This document shows, one piece after another, positions 16,470-24,635 of a DNA stretch of 46,777 bases (position 1 is its first letter; each line of letters starts with the position of its first letter). The position numbers were made by a program, and so were the translations under genes. The DNA is from Vulcanimicrobiota bacterium. GTDB taxonomy: Bacteria; Vulcanimicrobiota; Vulcanimicrobiia; Vulcanimicrobiales; Vulcanimicrobiaceae. The notes under the pieces were generated by a model. That model ran no database searches and had not been told where the DNA came from. It saw only the letters and a program-made list of their open reading frames with translations. The stretch spans positions 1 through 46,777 of the forward strand of contig DAIDGS010000117.1 of assembly GCA_027459845.1 (NCBI GenBank), read 5' to 3'.

Positions 16470-17248
16470 GCCGGTTTTCGCTTTTCGAGAAACGCCGCCG
16501 TACCTTCGCGGAAGTCGTCACTTTCGATCAAGGCGCCGAACTCCAAGGCTTCGATCTCGAGGGCGTCGTCGAGTGCCAGATGCGCGGCGCCGTTCATGGC
16601 ACGTTTGGCGGCCGCGATCGCCAGCGGCGCCCGGGTTGCGATGACGCCGGCAATGCGCTTGGCTTCGGTCATCAGTTCGGCGGCCGGAACGACCTTCTGC
16701 ACCAGGCCGCACTGCAGCGCTTGGTGCGCGTCGATCGTCTCGCCGGTCAAGCACAGGTACATCGCCATCCCCGCCCCGAGCAGCCGCATCGTGCGCTGCG
16801 ATCCACCGTAACCGGGAATGATGCCGAGGTTGACCTCGGGTTGGCCGAAGCGTGCGTTCTCGCTCGCAATACGAATGTCGCCGCCCATGGCGAGTTCGCA
16901 TCCGCCCCCCAACGCATAGCCGTTGACGGCCACGATCACCGGCTTGCTGCAGCGCTCCATCAGGCGCGTCACGCCCTGACCGGTGCGCGCTTTCGCGCTG
17001 CCTTCGCGCGCGCCGCGTAGCGCGCTCAACTCGCCGATGTCGGCACCGGCCGCAAAGGCCTTTTCCCCCGAACCGGTGAGGACGATCGCGCGGATGCTCG
17101 CGTTTCGCTCCAGTTCGAGGAGCGCGACCGACAGCTCGCTCAACAGCGCAGCATTAAGAGCATTAAGTACCTTCGGTCGGTTGAGCGTGACGATCGCCGT
17201 CGTTCCCTCGGACTCGACGAGAAGGTGCTCGAATGCAGTAGTCGACAT
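16454..17248 (-). CDS. Enoyl-CoA hydratase/isomerase family protein
   Basis: A 264-residue crotonase. The oxyanion-hole segment is KAFAAGADIGEL (about residues 63-74). The two catalytic glutamates of hydratases are present 20 residues apart: Glu118 in GGGCELAMGGD and Glu138 in GQPEVNLGIIPGYGG. This favours a true enoyl-CoA hydratase acting in fatty-acid beta-oxidation or a related pathway. The length matches the family, and no other beta-oxidation gene lies beside it. It reads away from phoU, sharing an 85-base control region. Confidence 0.9.
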   Translation of the reverse strand: MSTTAFEHLLVESEGTTAIVTLNRPKVLNALNAALLSELSVALLELERNASIRAIVLTGSGEKAFAAGADIGELSALRGAREGSAKARTGQGVTRLMERCSKPVIVAVNGYALGGGCELAMGGDIRIASENARFGQPEVNLGIIPGYGGSQRTMRLLGAGMAMYLCLTGETIDAHQALQCGLVQKVVPAAELMTEAKRIAGVIATRAPLAIAAAKRAMNGAAHLALDDALEIEALEFGALIESDDFREGTAAFLEKRKPAWSGH

Positions 17249-17265
17249 GTCCGGGCGTTCGTCGC

Positions 17266-17281
17266 GTTGCCTGGAAGCAAC
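17266..17281. promoter_or_regulatory. Inverted repeat in the enoyl-CoA hydratase/phoU control region
   Basis: GTTGC at 17266-17270 and GCAAC at 17277-17281 form a perfect dyad with 6-base spacing. It overlaps the proposed -35 element for phoU and lies between divergent genes, a typical position for an operator. Alternatively it is a weak hairpin followed by CTTTT. Confidence 0.3.
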
Positions 17282-17296
17282 CTTTTAGCCTATACT
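17267..17296 (+). promoter_or_regulatory. Putative sigma-70-type promoter of phoU
   Basis: TTGCCT at 17267-17272 and TATACT at 17291-17296 are separated by 18 bases. TATACT matches the -10 consensus at five of six positions. A strong AAAGGAGG ribosome site follows at 17315-17322, 11 bases before the GTG start of phoU. Confidence 0.5.
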
Positions 17297-17333
17297 GAGG
17301 GCTGCGGTTTGGCTAAAGGAGGGTTCTGGGAAC

Positions 17334-17969
17334 GTGCGCGCGGCCTATCACGAGGCTCTCGAATCGACCCGGCTCGACGTGGTGCGCCTGGGAGCGCTGG
17401 TCGGCGATGCAATTCGCGTCTCCGTCGAGGCGCTCGACCGGCGCGACGCTTCGGCCGGAGCGCGCGTGGTGGCGGGCGACGACGCGGTCGACGATCTCCG
17501 CCGCCGCGTGGAGTCGCACTGCATCGAACTGATCTGGCGTCAGCAACCCGTGGCCGGTGAGTTGCGCGAGATTGCGGCGATGCTGGAAATCGCGACCGAC
17601 CTCGAACGCGTCGGCGACTATGCCGTCGATATCGCCAAAAACGCGATCAAACTTTCCGATCAAGCGATGCGTCCGCAGAAGGTCGAAATCGATCGCATCG
17701 GTTCGGTGGCACACGCAATGCTGCTGGATGCCATGCGCGCCTATACCGAGCGCGACGTTGCGCTGGCGGAAGCGGTCATCGAACGTGACGACGAGGTCGA
17801 CAAGCTCTACAAGCGCAGCATCAAGCTCTTGCAGGAAGAGATGCGCAACGATGCCGACATCGTTCGACCCGGAACGCGCTACCTGTTCGTGCTGGCCTCG
17901 CTGGAGCGGGTCGGCGATCGTGCCGGCAATATTGCCTGGCATACGAAGGACATGATCGGCGCGGAGTGA
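17334..17969 (+). CDS. phoU: PhoU family phosphate-signalling protein
   Basis: A 211-residue all-helical protein with the two PhoU repeats. Each carries the metal-binding-type helix (DLERVGDYAVDIAKN in the first, SLERVGDRAGNIAWH in the second). PhoU normally links the Pst transporter to the PhoR/PhoB system and represses phosphate uptake in excess phosphate. No pst, phoB or phoR gene is in the window, so this is a detached copy, which might instead serve another phosphate transporter. The GTG start is supported by AAAGGAGG at 17315-17322. The stop overlaps the aminotransferase start (GTGA). Confidence 0.9.
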   Translation: MRAAYHEALESTRLDVVRLGALVGDAIRVSVEALDRRDASAGARVVAGDDAVDDLRRRVESHCIELIWRQQPVAGELREIAAMLEIATDLERVGDYAVDIAKNAIKLSDQAMRPQKVEIDRIGSVAHAMLLDAMRAYTERDVALAEAVIERDDEVDKLYKRSIKLLQEEMRNDADIVRPGTRYLFVLASLERVGDRAGNIAWHTKDMIGAE

Positions 17970-19120
17970 GCACCCCGCTTCCGCGCTCCCAGTTTGCGGT
18001 CACCCAACGCTACGCATACCTCAATCACGCCGCCGTCGGCGTGTTGCCGCAGACGACGCTCGAGCGGCTCGAACAGCACCTGCGCGCGCACGCGACCGGC
18101 GGGGTGCTCGGCACCTTCCCGTACGAGCAGCGGATGGCGGAGTTCCGCGCGCGCATCGGATCGCTGATCGGCGCGCGCGGCCGCGACGTTGCGGTCGTCC
18201 CCAACACCAACGCCGGCGCGACCGTCTTGGCGCAGGGCGTCGCCTGGCGCCAAGACGATGAAGTGCTGCTCTGCGACAACGAGTTTCCGGCCAACGCCGT
18301 GCCGTGGCTGGCGCTACGCGCGCGCGGCGTTCGGGTGCGCGAACTCGATACCTCGCAGGGGCGCTTGACGCCGGATCGGTTGCGCCGCGAGATCGGGAAG
18401 CAGACGCGCGCGATCGCGCTTTCGTGGGTGTCGTATGCCGACGGGTATCGTCACGATCTCGGGGCGCTCGCCGAGATCGCCCATGCGGCCGGTGCCTGGC
18501 TGTTCGTCGACGCCATTCAGGGGCTGGGCGCGTTTCCGATCGACGTTCGCGCGCTCGGGGTCGACGCGCTCTTCGCCGGCGGGGCGAAGTGGTTGCTCGC
18601 ACTTCAGGGAGTCGGCCTGCTCTACGTCGGGGAGGAACTGCTCGATCGGCTTAACGTCGCGCTCCCCGGATGGCGCTCGGTCGCCGACATGTGGGACTTT
18701 CACAATCACGCGCAGCCCTACGTCGACGATGCGTCGCGCTTCGAGGCCGGGACGCCGAGTTTCCTCGGGGCGTTGTCGATGGCCAGTTCGATCGAACTGC
18801 TGGAACGGGCCGATCCCGATCGGATCGGATCGCACGTCCTGGAGCTCACGGACCGCTTGGTCGAGGGGTTGTCCCGCTGCGGCGCGGAGATCGTATCGCT
18901 GCGCGCGCCGGGATGCGCCTCCGGCATCGTGCTCTTTCGAGTGCCCGGCGTCGCGAGCGTCGCGCTCGGCCGCGCGCTGCAGGCGCACGGCGTCGTGACG
19001 ACCTGGCGGGCCAACGGCATCCGGGTCGCACCGCACGGCTACAACACCGCCGCGGAGATCGATCGCTTGCTCGAAGCGCTGCCGGAGTGCGCGGCCGCGC
19101 TCGCGTCGAACCCAAGCTAG
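17966..19120 (+). CDS. Class V aminotransferase / cysteine-desulfurase-like PLP enzyme
   Basis: A 384-residue fold-type I PLP enzyme. The N-terminal YAYLNHAAVGVLP is typical of class V aminotransferases. Asp182 in LFVDAIQGLGAF fits the PLP ring-nitrogen partner, and Lys208 in FAGGAKWLLALQG fits the Schiff-base lysine. No Cys is evident in the flexible catalytic loop expected of IscS/SufS, so an aminotransferase, lyase or kynureninase-like activity is as likely as desulfuration. The GTG start overlaps the phoU stop, meaning coupled translation. The biological link to PhoU is not obvious. Confidence 0.85.
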   Translation: MSTPLPRSQFAVTQRYAYLNHAAVGVLPQTTLERLEQHLRAHATGGVLGTFPYEQRMAEFRARIGSLIGARGRDVAVVPNTNAGATVLAQGVAWRQDDEVLLCDNEFPANAVPWLALRARGVRVRELDTSQGRLTPDRLRREIGKQTRAIALSWVSYADGYRHDLGALAEIAHAAGAWLFVDAIQGLGAFPIDVRALGVDALFAGGAKWLLALQGVGLLYVGEELLDRLNVALPGWRSVADMWDFHNHAQPYVDDASRFEAGTPSFLGALSMASSIELLERADPDRIGSHVLELTDRLVEGLSRCGAEIVSLRAPGCASGIVLFRVPGVASVALGRALQAHGVVTTWRANGIRVAPHGYNTAAEIDRLLEALPECAAALASNPS

Positions 19121-19147
19121 ATCAGCCCCCGCTTCCGAGGAGAGACG

Positions 19148-19780
19148 ATGCTTTTGCCCCCGATGACGCTTGCCAGCGTGCAGTCCCCCGCGCCGCCGCC
19201 TGGAACCTACGCATATACCGCGACGGTGGCCGGCAAGCCGGTCGGAACGGCGACGATTACCGTGACCGATAACGGCGTCATCGAAATTGCGGAACGCGCC
19301 GTGGGTTCGCTCAACGGGCAGCCCGGGAGCGCGCAGGCGGTACTCACGTTACGCAGCGACCTGGCGCCGATCGCCTATACCGGAAACTACGAGATCGCGG
19401 GCGCGCAGCAACACACCGACGTGACGCTGACGCCGACGACCGCGACGATCGGGTCGCACGCGATCGCGCTCACACCCGGTGCAACCCACTTCGTGGTGGT
19501 CGAGCCGGGACTGATGGCCGGGATCTTCGCGCTTCCCGCCGAGATGCACGCCTGGAACGATGCGCCGGCACTGGCGGTGATGCCGAGTCTGGCGCAGGGC
19601 TTTCCGATCGTCCCATCGGCGAGCACCGGCCCGCGACCGGCCGGCGTCGCGACCTCCGACGTCGCGCTTGGCTTCGGCGGGCAGTTCCCGTTCACGATCT
19701 GGTACGACCCGAACACGTTCGTGACCGACGAAGTCGACGTTCCCGGGCAAGGTCTCGTCGTTTCGCGCACGCAGCCGTAG
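19148..19780 (+). CDS. Hypothetical beta-rich protein
   Basis: A 210-residue protein not recognised with certainty. It begins PGTYAYTATVAGKPVGTATITV and continues as short beta strands with many Thr and Ala. The pattern resembles the periplasmic domains that fold like DUF3108/LolA-type half-barrels, but I would not assign it. A classic signal peptide is not visible, since the N-terminus is short and lacks positive charges. GAGGAGAG at 19137-19144 supports the ATG at 19148. It sits between the PLP enzyme and the TPR/ATP-grasp gene, with only a 6-base gap to the latter. Confidence 0.6.
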   Translation: MLLPPMTLASVQSPAPPPGTYAYTATVAGKPVGTATITVTDNGVIEIAERAVGSLNGQPGSAQAVLTLRSDLAPIAYTGNYEIAGAQQHTDVTLTPTTATIGSHAIALTPGATHFVVVEPGLMAGIFALPAEMHAWNDAPALAVMPSLAQGFPIVPSASTGPRPAGVATSDVALGFGGQFPFTIWYDPNTFVTDEVDVPGQGLVVSRTQP

Positions 19781-19786
19781 CACGGC

Positions 19787-21256
19787 ATGCCCGAGCGATC
19801 GCGTGCCGAGCTAGAGCGCGCCTTGCACGTCGTCGAAGCGCGGCTGCGCGGGCGAATCGATCTCGAGACGCTCTTTACGCGCGCGCAACTGCTCGACCGG
19901 CTCGGGCGCAGCGAAGACGCCCGGCAGGGGTACGTCGAGGTGTTGCGGCGCGATGCCGCGCACTTCGGCGCGCTCAACGGCTTGGGAACGATTCTCTACA
20001 AGGCCGGCCTGACCAACGACGCAACCACGGTGTACCTGGCGGCCGTGAGCAAGCATCCCGAAAACGCGATCGCGCACGCCAACTTCGCGTACATGCTGTT
20101 GCGCGGCGGCGACGCGGCACGAGCACGCGAACACTACGCGATCGCGCTGCAACTGGAGCCCGGGAATCTCGAGGCGCACCGTGGTTTGGCGCTCGCGCTC
20201 GAAGCGCTCGGGGAGAGCGACGCGGCACAGGAGCATCGTGCGGCCGGCTTCGCCGCCGCGCCGCTGACCGCGATTCCGTTTCGGGGCACCGGCCAGCCCG
20301 TCCGCGTGCTGCTGCTGGTCGTAGCCGGGTCGGGCAATCTGCGCGCCGACGAGCATCTCGACGACCGCATCTTCGCGACCACCAAACTGGTGGTCGAATA
20401 CGCCGATCGCGTCGCCGAACTGCCCCCGCACGATCTCCTCTTCAACGCGGTTGGCGACGCCGACAACTCGTCGGCCGCGCTCGATGCCGCCGAAGCGGTC
20501 CTGGTGCGTACCCGCGCGCCGATCGTCAACGCGCCGGCTGCCGTTCGCGCGACCGGCCGCGCGACCAACGCCGCGCGCCTGCGCGCGTTGCCCGACGTCG
20601 TCGCGCCGCGCATCGAGTCGGTCGAAAAGTCTGCGCTGCTTGCGGCCGACGCGTGCGTGCGCCTCGAAGCGCAGGGATGGCAGCTTCCGCTGCTGTTGCG
20701 CTCGCCGGGCTTCCATGCCGGATCGAACTTCGCACGGGTCGATCGCTGGGACGATCTGGCGACGGTAGCGCAGGCGCTGCCGGGCACCACGCTCTTTCTC
20801 ATCGCCTTCGTCGACGTGCGCGAACCTTCGGGAGAGGTCTGCAAGTATCGCGTGATGAGCGTCGGCGGCCGGCTCTACCCGCTGCACCTGGCGATCGCAC
20901 CGCAGTGGAAGGTGCATTACTTCAGCGCGCAGATGTCGGAACGCGCCGACCACCGCGCGCGCGAAGCGTGCTTCCTGAGCGACATGCGCGGCACGCTGGG
21001 AGCGCGGGCGACCGCCGCGCTGGAGCGTGTCGCCGAAACGCTCGCGCTCGACTATGCGGGTATCGATTTTTCGCTCGACGCCGCAGGACGTGCGGTCGTC
21101 TTCGAGGCCAACGCGACGATGGTTGTGCCGGTGCCGGATGCCGACCCGCGCTGGGAGTACCGGCGCGAGCCGGTCGCAACCATCCGCGCCGCCGTCCGAC
21201 GGATGCTGCTGACGAAGGCGAACCGGCTCGACGCGGAGCCGAACCCGAGCGGCTAG
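19787..21256 (+). CDS. TPR protein with C-terminal ATP-grasp-like domain
   Basis: A 489-residue protein. Residues about 26-160 contain TPR-like helical repeats (ALNGLGTILYKAGLTNDATTVYLAA, AHANFAYMLLRGGDAARAREHY, AHRGLALALEALGESDAA). Residues about 175-470 look like an ATP-grasp enzyme: an N-terminal Rossmann-like strand (RVLLLVVAG), ACFLSDMRG in the middle, then YAGIDFSLD and VVFEANATMVV, where Glu440 and Asn442 fit the Mg-ATP ligands. It would join a carboxylate to an amine or thiol using ATP. TPR plus ATP-grasp suggests peptide modification or a natural-product step. It interlocks through CTAG with a second, convergent ATP-grasp-like gene. Confidence 0.75.
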   Translation: MPERSRAELERALHVVEARLRGRIDLETLFTRAQLLDRLGRSEDARQGYVEVLRRDAAHFGALNGLGTILYKAGLTNDATTVYLAAVSKHPENAIAHANFAYMLLRGGDAARAREHYAIALQLEPGNLEAHRGLALALEALGESDAAQEHRAAGFAAAPLTAIPFRGTGQPVRVLLLVVAGSGNLRADEHLDDRIFATTKLVVEYADRVAELPPHDLLFNAVGDADNSSAALDAAEAVLVRTRAPIVNAPAAVRATGRATNAARLRALPDVVAPRIESVEKSALLAADACVRLEAQGWQLPLLLRSPGFHAGSNFARVDRWDDLATVAQALPGTTLFLIAFVDVREPSGEVCKYRVMSVGGRLYPLHLAIAPQWKVHYFSAQMSERADHRAREACFLSDMRGTLGARATAALERVAETLALDYAGIDFSLDAAGRAVVFEANATMVVPVPDADPRWEYRREPVATIRAAVRRMLLTKANRLDAEPNPSG

Positions 21257-22689
21257 GGCGTCGCGGCCGACACGAACGAGGCGGTCATGACCGCGTCGGT
21301 CATGCCGTGAATCAGCCGTTTGTCGGCCGGCGCGACGGTCGCGAGGATGCCTCCCAACTGCGTCTCGCGCTCGCCGACGACGAAGAAGTACGGACACAGC
21401 CGAACGCGGCCGTCGAACTGGCGCACCTCGTCGGTGGTGCGATCGAGGTAACTCTGACGCAGGCGCTTGCCCTTGTGAAACCGCTGCAGAATGTACGGCG
21501 TACGATCGAACTCGGCCAGCGCGGTATCGATCGCATCGGCCCACTCCTCACGGGTCAGGTCGTTGGCGATCTTCACGCCGCGCGAACCCCAGGCCAGTGC
21601 AGAAAAGCCGGAGGGCTTCACGACGAAGTCGCGTTCGCTCTTTCCGAGATCGATCAAGCGACGCCAATCGCCGATCGGCTCGTCGCCGATGGTCAGTCCG
21701 GCGATCACGGCTTGCGGCGGCATCGGCCGCGGATCGAGGACCCAGGTGCGCGGGAAGAGCTGCTGCAGGCGGGCGTGCAACTCGGCGCCGAGCTCGGCGC
21801 GCCAGTGCTCCTGTAAGCCGTGGTGGTGGAAGAGCGCAAAGGCCAACTTCTCTTCGAGGCTGGCCTTAGGCGGCGGCGTGAGCTTGACCCGGTTATGGCG
21901 CGCTGCATAGAGGAAGAGTTCGTGCTTGGGCACGTTGGGGAGATCGAAGAGTTCGAAGTTGCGGTAGAGCGCATCGAGCTTGATTTCGCGACCGTCGTCG
22001 TGGCGAATGAAGAGCCCGCCTTCGGTGAAAAAGACATCCTGCGGACCGCGCAGCCAGGCGTCGGCGAGATCGAGGCGCCGCAGGCTCTGCGCCAACCACT
22101 CCATCTCGGCCCGATAGTCGCCCGATTCGTCGGAGACCACGATCGCAACCGACGGCTTCGCGACGCCGGTCGAGCGCGCCAACATCGCGGCAAAGCCGCG
22201 CGGAATGCCTTCGGAGCCGCCGACGCTCTCGATGCCCAGCCGGCAATACGCCTCGGTCATCGCACCGAGGAACCCCATGCCGCCGGGTACGCTGTCGAGT
22301 TCGGTGGCGACGAAGCCGTTGGGCGTCAGGATGAGATCCGGCCGGATCACGCCTGGGACGTCTTGCTTGAAGCGGTTTTGGCGTGCGAGCTGCACCACGC
22401 GCTCGGGTTTGCCGCGATCCAGGTACTCGGCGATGAAGCCGGGTGCGGTTCCGCGGGCGCTGCGATTGTAGAGCGCGTTGAGCGCCCGGTAGAAGGCCAG
22501 CAGGTCGTTCCCGAGCCGTTCGATCTCGCTCACCTGTTGCGCGGTCAATGCAAACGGCTCGGGGCTGACGCGCCAGGCGATGCGTTCGGTATCGTCGTCG
22601 ACCCGGAAGAGACCGGGGGGAATCGCATCGTACAGGAAGTGCGCTTGCTCGCGAGCCGTGAGATTCGGGGCAGAAGCCGTGCAGGGCAT
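21253..22689 (-). CDS. ATP-grasp-like protein, possibly circularly permuted (tentative)
   Basis: A 478-residue cytosolic protein without a signal peptide. Residues about 115-140 (RPDLILTPNGFVATELDSVPGG) resemble the glutamate/asparagine end of ATP-grasp enzymes. The C-terminal third has RDFVVKPSGFSALAWGSRGV, which looks like the nucleotide-binding lysine/glycine loop. That order, with the metal part before the ATP part, suggests a permuted ATP-grasp like that of the glutathionylspermidine-synthase group. I cannot confirm this. AGGAGA lies about 15 bases ahead of the ATG. It shares a stop palindrome with the TPR/ATP-grasp gene. Confidence 0.55.
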   Translation of the reverse strand: MPCTASAPNLTAREQAHFLYDAIPPGLFRVDDDTERIAWRVSPEPFALTAQQVSEIERLGNDLLAFYRALNALYNRSARGTAPGFIAEYLDRGKPERVVQLARQNRFKQDVPGVIRPDLILTPNGFVATELDSVPGGMGFLGAMTEAYCRLGIESVGGSEGIPRGFAAMLARSTGVAKPSVAIVVSDESGDYRAEMEWLAQSLRRLDLADAWLRGPQDVFFTEGGLFIRHDDGREIKLDALYRNFELFDLPNVPKHELFLYAARHNRVKLTPPPKASLEEKLAFALFHHHGLQEHWRAELGAELHARLQQLFPRTWVLDPRPMPPQAVIAGLTIGDEPIGDWRRLIDLGKSERDFVVKPSGFSALAWGSRGVKIANDLTREEWADAIDTALAEFDRTPYILQRFHKGKRLRQSYLDRTTDEVRQFDGRVRLCPYFFVVGERETQLGGILATVAPADKRLIHGMTDAVMTASFVSAATP

Positions 22690-22743
22690 GGCGAAAATCG
22701 ACTCTCCTATCGACAGCCGTCGGGGATCTTGAAGTTGCTAAAG

Positions 22744-22766
22744 GCGATGTAGCGGCGACGCATCGC
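22744..22766. other. Weak inverted repeat in the 22690-22801 intergenic region
   Basis: GCGATG at 22744-22749 and CATCGC at 22761-22766 can form a 6-bp stem with an 11-base loop. It lies after the stop of the minus-strand secreted protein gene, so it might be a weak terminator. There is no T-run, and nothing else stands out in this 112-base gap. Confidence 0.2.
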
Positions 22767-22801
22767 TTCCTAAACGTCCCCGGAAGGCCTCAGGGTTGCG
22801 C

Positions 22802-23203
22802 CTATTTGACCGTGATCGCGCCGGGAGTGAGCAGCGCGCCCTCGACCCGCACCGTGCCGTCGGTGTAGATCAGGGTCAGGTGTAACGTCTTGCCGGGCAT
22901 CCCCAGCCGGTCGAGGGCGACGTTCTGGACGATGCGCGAGACGGCTTCGCCCGCGATGAAGCGATACTGCCCCGAGGTCTGCATGCTCCCGCCGGGGGCC
23001 GAATAGGTCGCAGTCACGGGTACCAGCACTTCGGCGCCGGGCGTGGGGCGCGGACTTCCGTCGACGCAGTAAGCGATCGTGACCGGGACGCCGGTGACCG
23101 AGAGCGTCGCGCGGCTGCACGCGGGGCCGGCGAGGGCCGGCGCGCCGACGAGGGTGGCCAGCGCGGCGAGCGCAAGGATGCGGGGAAGGCGGCGCTGTGG
23201 CAT
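22802..23203 (-). CDS. Small secreted hypothetical protein
   Basis: A 133-residue protein with an N-terminal signal peptide (RRLPRILALAALATLVGAPALA, cleavage near residue 25). The mature beta-rich domain has two Cys residues (ACSRATLSV and IAYCVDGS) that can pair, and it ends in a strand-rich LHLTLIYTDGTVRVEGALLTPG. No family is recognised. It is divergent from the HAD hydrolase gene and separated by 112 bases from the next minus-strand gene, so it is probably a single-gene transcript. The periplasmic or surface role is unknown. Confidence 0.55.
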   Translation of the reverse strand: MPQRRLPRILALAALATLVGAPALAGPACSRATLSVTGVPVTIAYCVDGSPRPTPGAEVLVPVTATYSAPGGSMQTSGQYRFIAGEAVSRIVQNVALDRLGMPGKTLHLTLIYTDGTVRVEGALLTPGAITVK

Positions 23204-23290
23204 CTCGCGGGAAACGCTTCGCGGCCCACAAAGGTCGCACCCGCCCTCGAAGCGGAGTTGCACGTTGACGCCCCGGGTATGCTGAAGACG

Positions 23291-24139
23291 ATGGACCCAC
23301 GCCGGCGAACTCGCGCTCCGGTCGAACTCATTGCCGTCGATCTCGACGGTACGCTTTTGGACGCGCGCGAACGCGTGTCGCCGGCGAACCGCCAGGCGCT
23401 GCTCCGGGCACGCGCGCGTGGAATCGGGGTCGTCGTGGTGACCGGCCGGGGGGTCGACGCCATCGAGCGGTTGGTTCCGGCAGCGGCGGCGGAACTGCCG
23501 GCGATTTGCGCGCACGGTGCGTTGGTGAAGCAGGTGCCGACCGGGCGAACGCTTTCGCATCGTACCCTTCCGCTGGCGCAGAGCCGGCGACTGCTCGCGT
23601 TCGCGAGCGAACGCAGGCTCGATGTCGCAGCCTATGACGGCGAGCGCTTCTATCGCGAACGCGGCTCGACGACGTACATGGAGGACCAGCGGCGCGCGCA
23701 CTGGATCGAGGTCGATTCGTTGTGCGCGGCGCCGGCGGGCGCACCCACGATGCTGCGCTTTTTGGGACGGCGTGCCGTCGCCGAGATCCGCACGGCGTTT
23801 GCCGAGGGAACGCTGAGCGCGCGCGGACTGCACCTGAAGTATGAAACCTGGGGTGAGTTCGAGGAGTGCGCCGTGACCCGCGCCGGCGCTCACAAGGCGC
23901 GTGCGTTGGCCGACCTGTGCGCCGCGCTCGGTATCGGGCGCAGCGCGGTAATGGCCATCGGCGACTCGCGCAACGATCTGCCGATGCTTGCCTGGGCCGG
24001 CTACGGCGTCGCGATGGGGAACGCTCCGGTGGAGGTGCGCGCAGCGGTCGCGCACGTGACCGATAGCTGCGAGCGCGACGGCGTCGCGCAGGCGATTGCG
24101 CGGCTGGCGCTGGCCGAGACGCGGGAGCGTAGCGCGTGA
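23291..24139 (+). CDS. HAD-IIB (Cof-type) phosphatase
   Basis: A 282-residue HAD phosphatase of the Cof/YbiV group. IAVDLDGTLLD holds the nucleophile Asp17 and Asp19, VVVVTGRG is the second motif, the C2-type cap is central, AHKARALADL carries the conserved Lys, and IGDSRNDLPMLAWAGYGVAMGNAP is motif IV with the final conserved loop. Substrates are typically sugar phosphates or nucleotides. The ATG at 23291 is chosen over 23279 because it leaves a normal short N-terminus, but either is possible. The stop overlaps the next gene (GTGA), so the molybdenum-cofactor block may begin with this phosphatase. Confidence 0.85.
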   Translation: MDPRRRTRAPVELIAVDLDGTLLDARERVSPANRQALLRARARGIGVVVVTGRGVDAIERLVPAAAAELPAICAHGALVKQVPTGRTLSHRTLPLAQSRRLLAFASERRLDVAAYDGERFYRERGSTTYMEDQRRAHWIEVDSLCAAPAGAPTMLRFLGRRAVAEIRTAFAEGTLSARGLHLKYETWGEFEECAVTRAGAHKARALADLCAALGIGRSAVMAIGDSRNDLPMLAWAGYGVAMGNAPVEVRAAVAHVTDSCERDGVAQAIARLALAETRERSA

Positions 24140-24390
24140 ACGCAACGCCATCGCCGGAATACGAACGGCGCTTGCGCGCGATTTTGGCGGCGGAGAACTG
24201 GGAAGCGTTGCGCGAGTTCACGCGGACGGAGAACCAGATTTCCGACGACGTCTACGCGCAAGAGCAACACTTTTGGGAGGTGCTGCTGCATAAGCTCACC
24301 TGCAACCGAGCCGACATGCTCTCCTACCACGCGCGCTCGCGTGCCTGGCTGGACGCGCGCGGCTATACGACCGACATCGCGGGCTACTGA
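24136..24390 (+). CDS. Small conserved-looking hypothetical protein before moaD
   Basis: An 84-residue helical protein with no recognisable family. It is rich in Glu, Arg and aromatic residues (ENWEALREFTRTENQISDD, then HFWEVLLHKLTCN). The GTG start overlaps the HAD stop, and its TGA shares a base with the moaD ATG (TGATG), so it is locked into the operon and very likely expressed. It contains one Cys and several His residues that could bind a ligand or metal. A helper in cofactor assembly is possible from position only. Confidence 0.6.
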   Translation: MNATPSPEYERRLRAILAAENWEALREFTRTENQISDDVYAQEQHFWEVLLHKLTCNRADMLSYHARSRAWLDARGYTTDIAGY

Positions 24391-24635
24391 TGCGGGTGAC
24401 GGTGCTGGCTTTCGCGGCCTTGCGCGAGGCGCTCGAAGATGACGCCTGTACGTTGGAGCTGCCGGAAGAGAGCCGGGTGCGGGATGCATGGGGCGAACTT
24501 GCCCGACAGTTCCCGCGGATCGACGCCTTGGCTCGTTCGACGCGGATTGCGCGCAACGGAACGTTGGCCGGCATCGACGAGCGGCTCCAGGACGGCGACG
24601 AACTGGCGCTCCTGCCGCCGGTTGGGGGCGGTTAG
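24390..24635 (+). CDS. moaD: Molybdopterin synthase small subunit MoaD
   Basis: An 81-residue ubiquitin-fold sulfur carrier. MRVTVLAFAALREAL at the start and DELALLPPVGGG at the end are characteristic; the C-terminal Gly-Gly is the site that MoeB adenylates and that carries the thiocarboxylate. It partners with MoaE to convert precursor Z to molybdopterin. The ATG overlaps the preceding stop (TGATG). Its TAG overlaps the moaE GTG (TAGTG), so the two subunits are made together. Confidence 0.94.
   Translation: MRVTVLAFAALREALEDDACTLELPEESRVRDAWGELARQFPRIDALARSTRIARNGTLAGIDERLQDGDELALLPPVGGG

Noticed and set aside
22802-24151. A 449-residue minus-strand open frame over the HAD-IIB gene
   Set aside because: The part above 23203 is antisense to a clear HAD phosphatase; a signal peptide begins at 23203.
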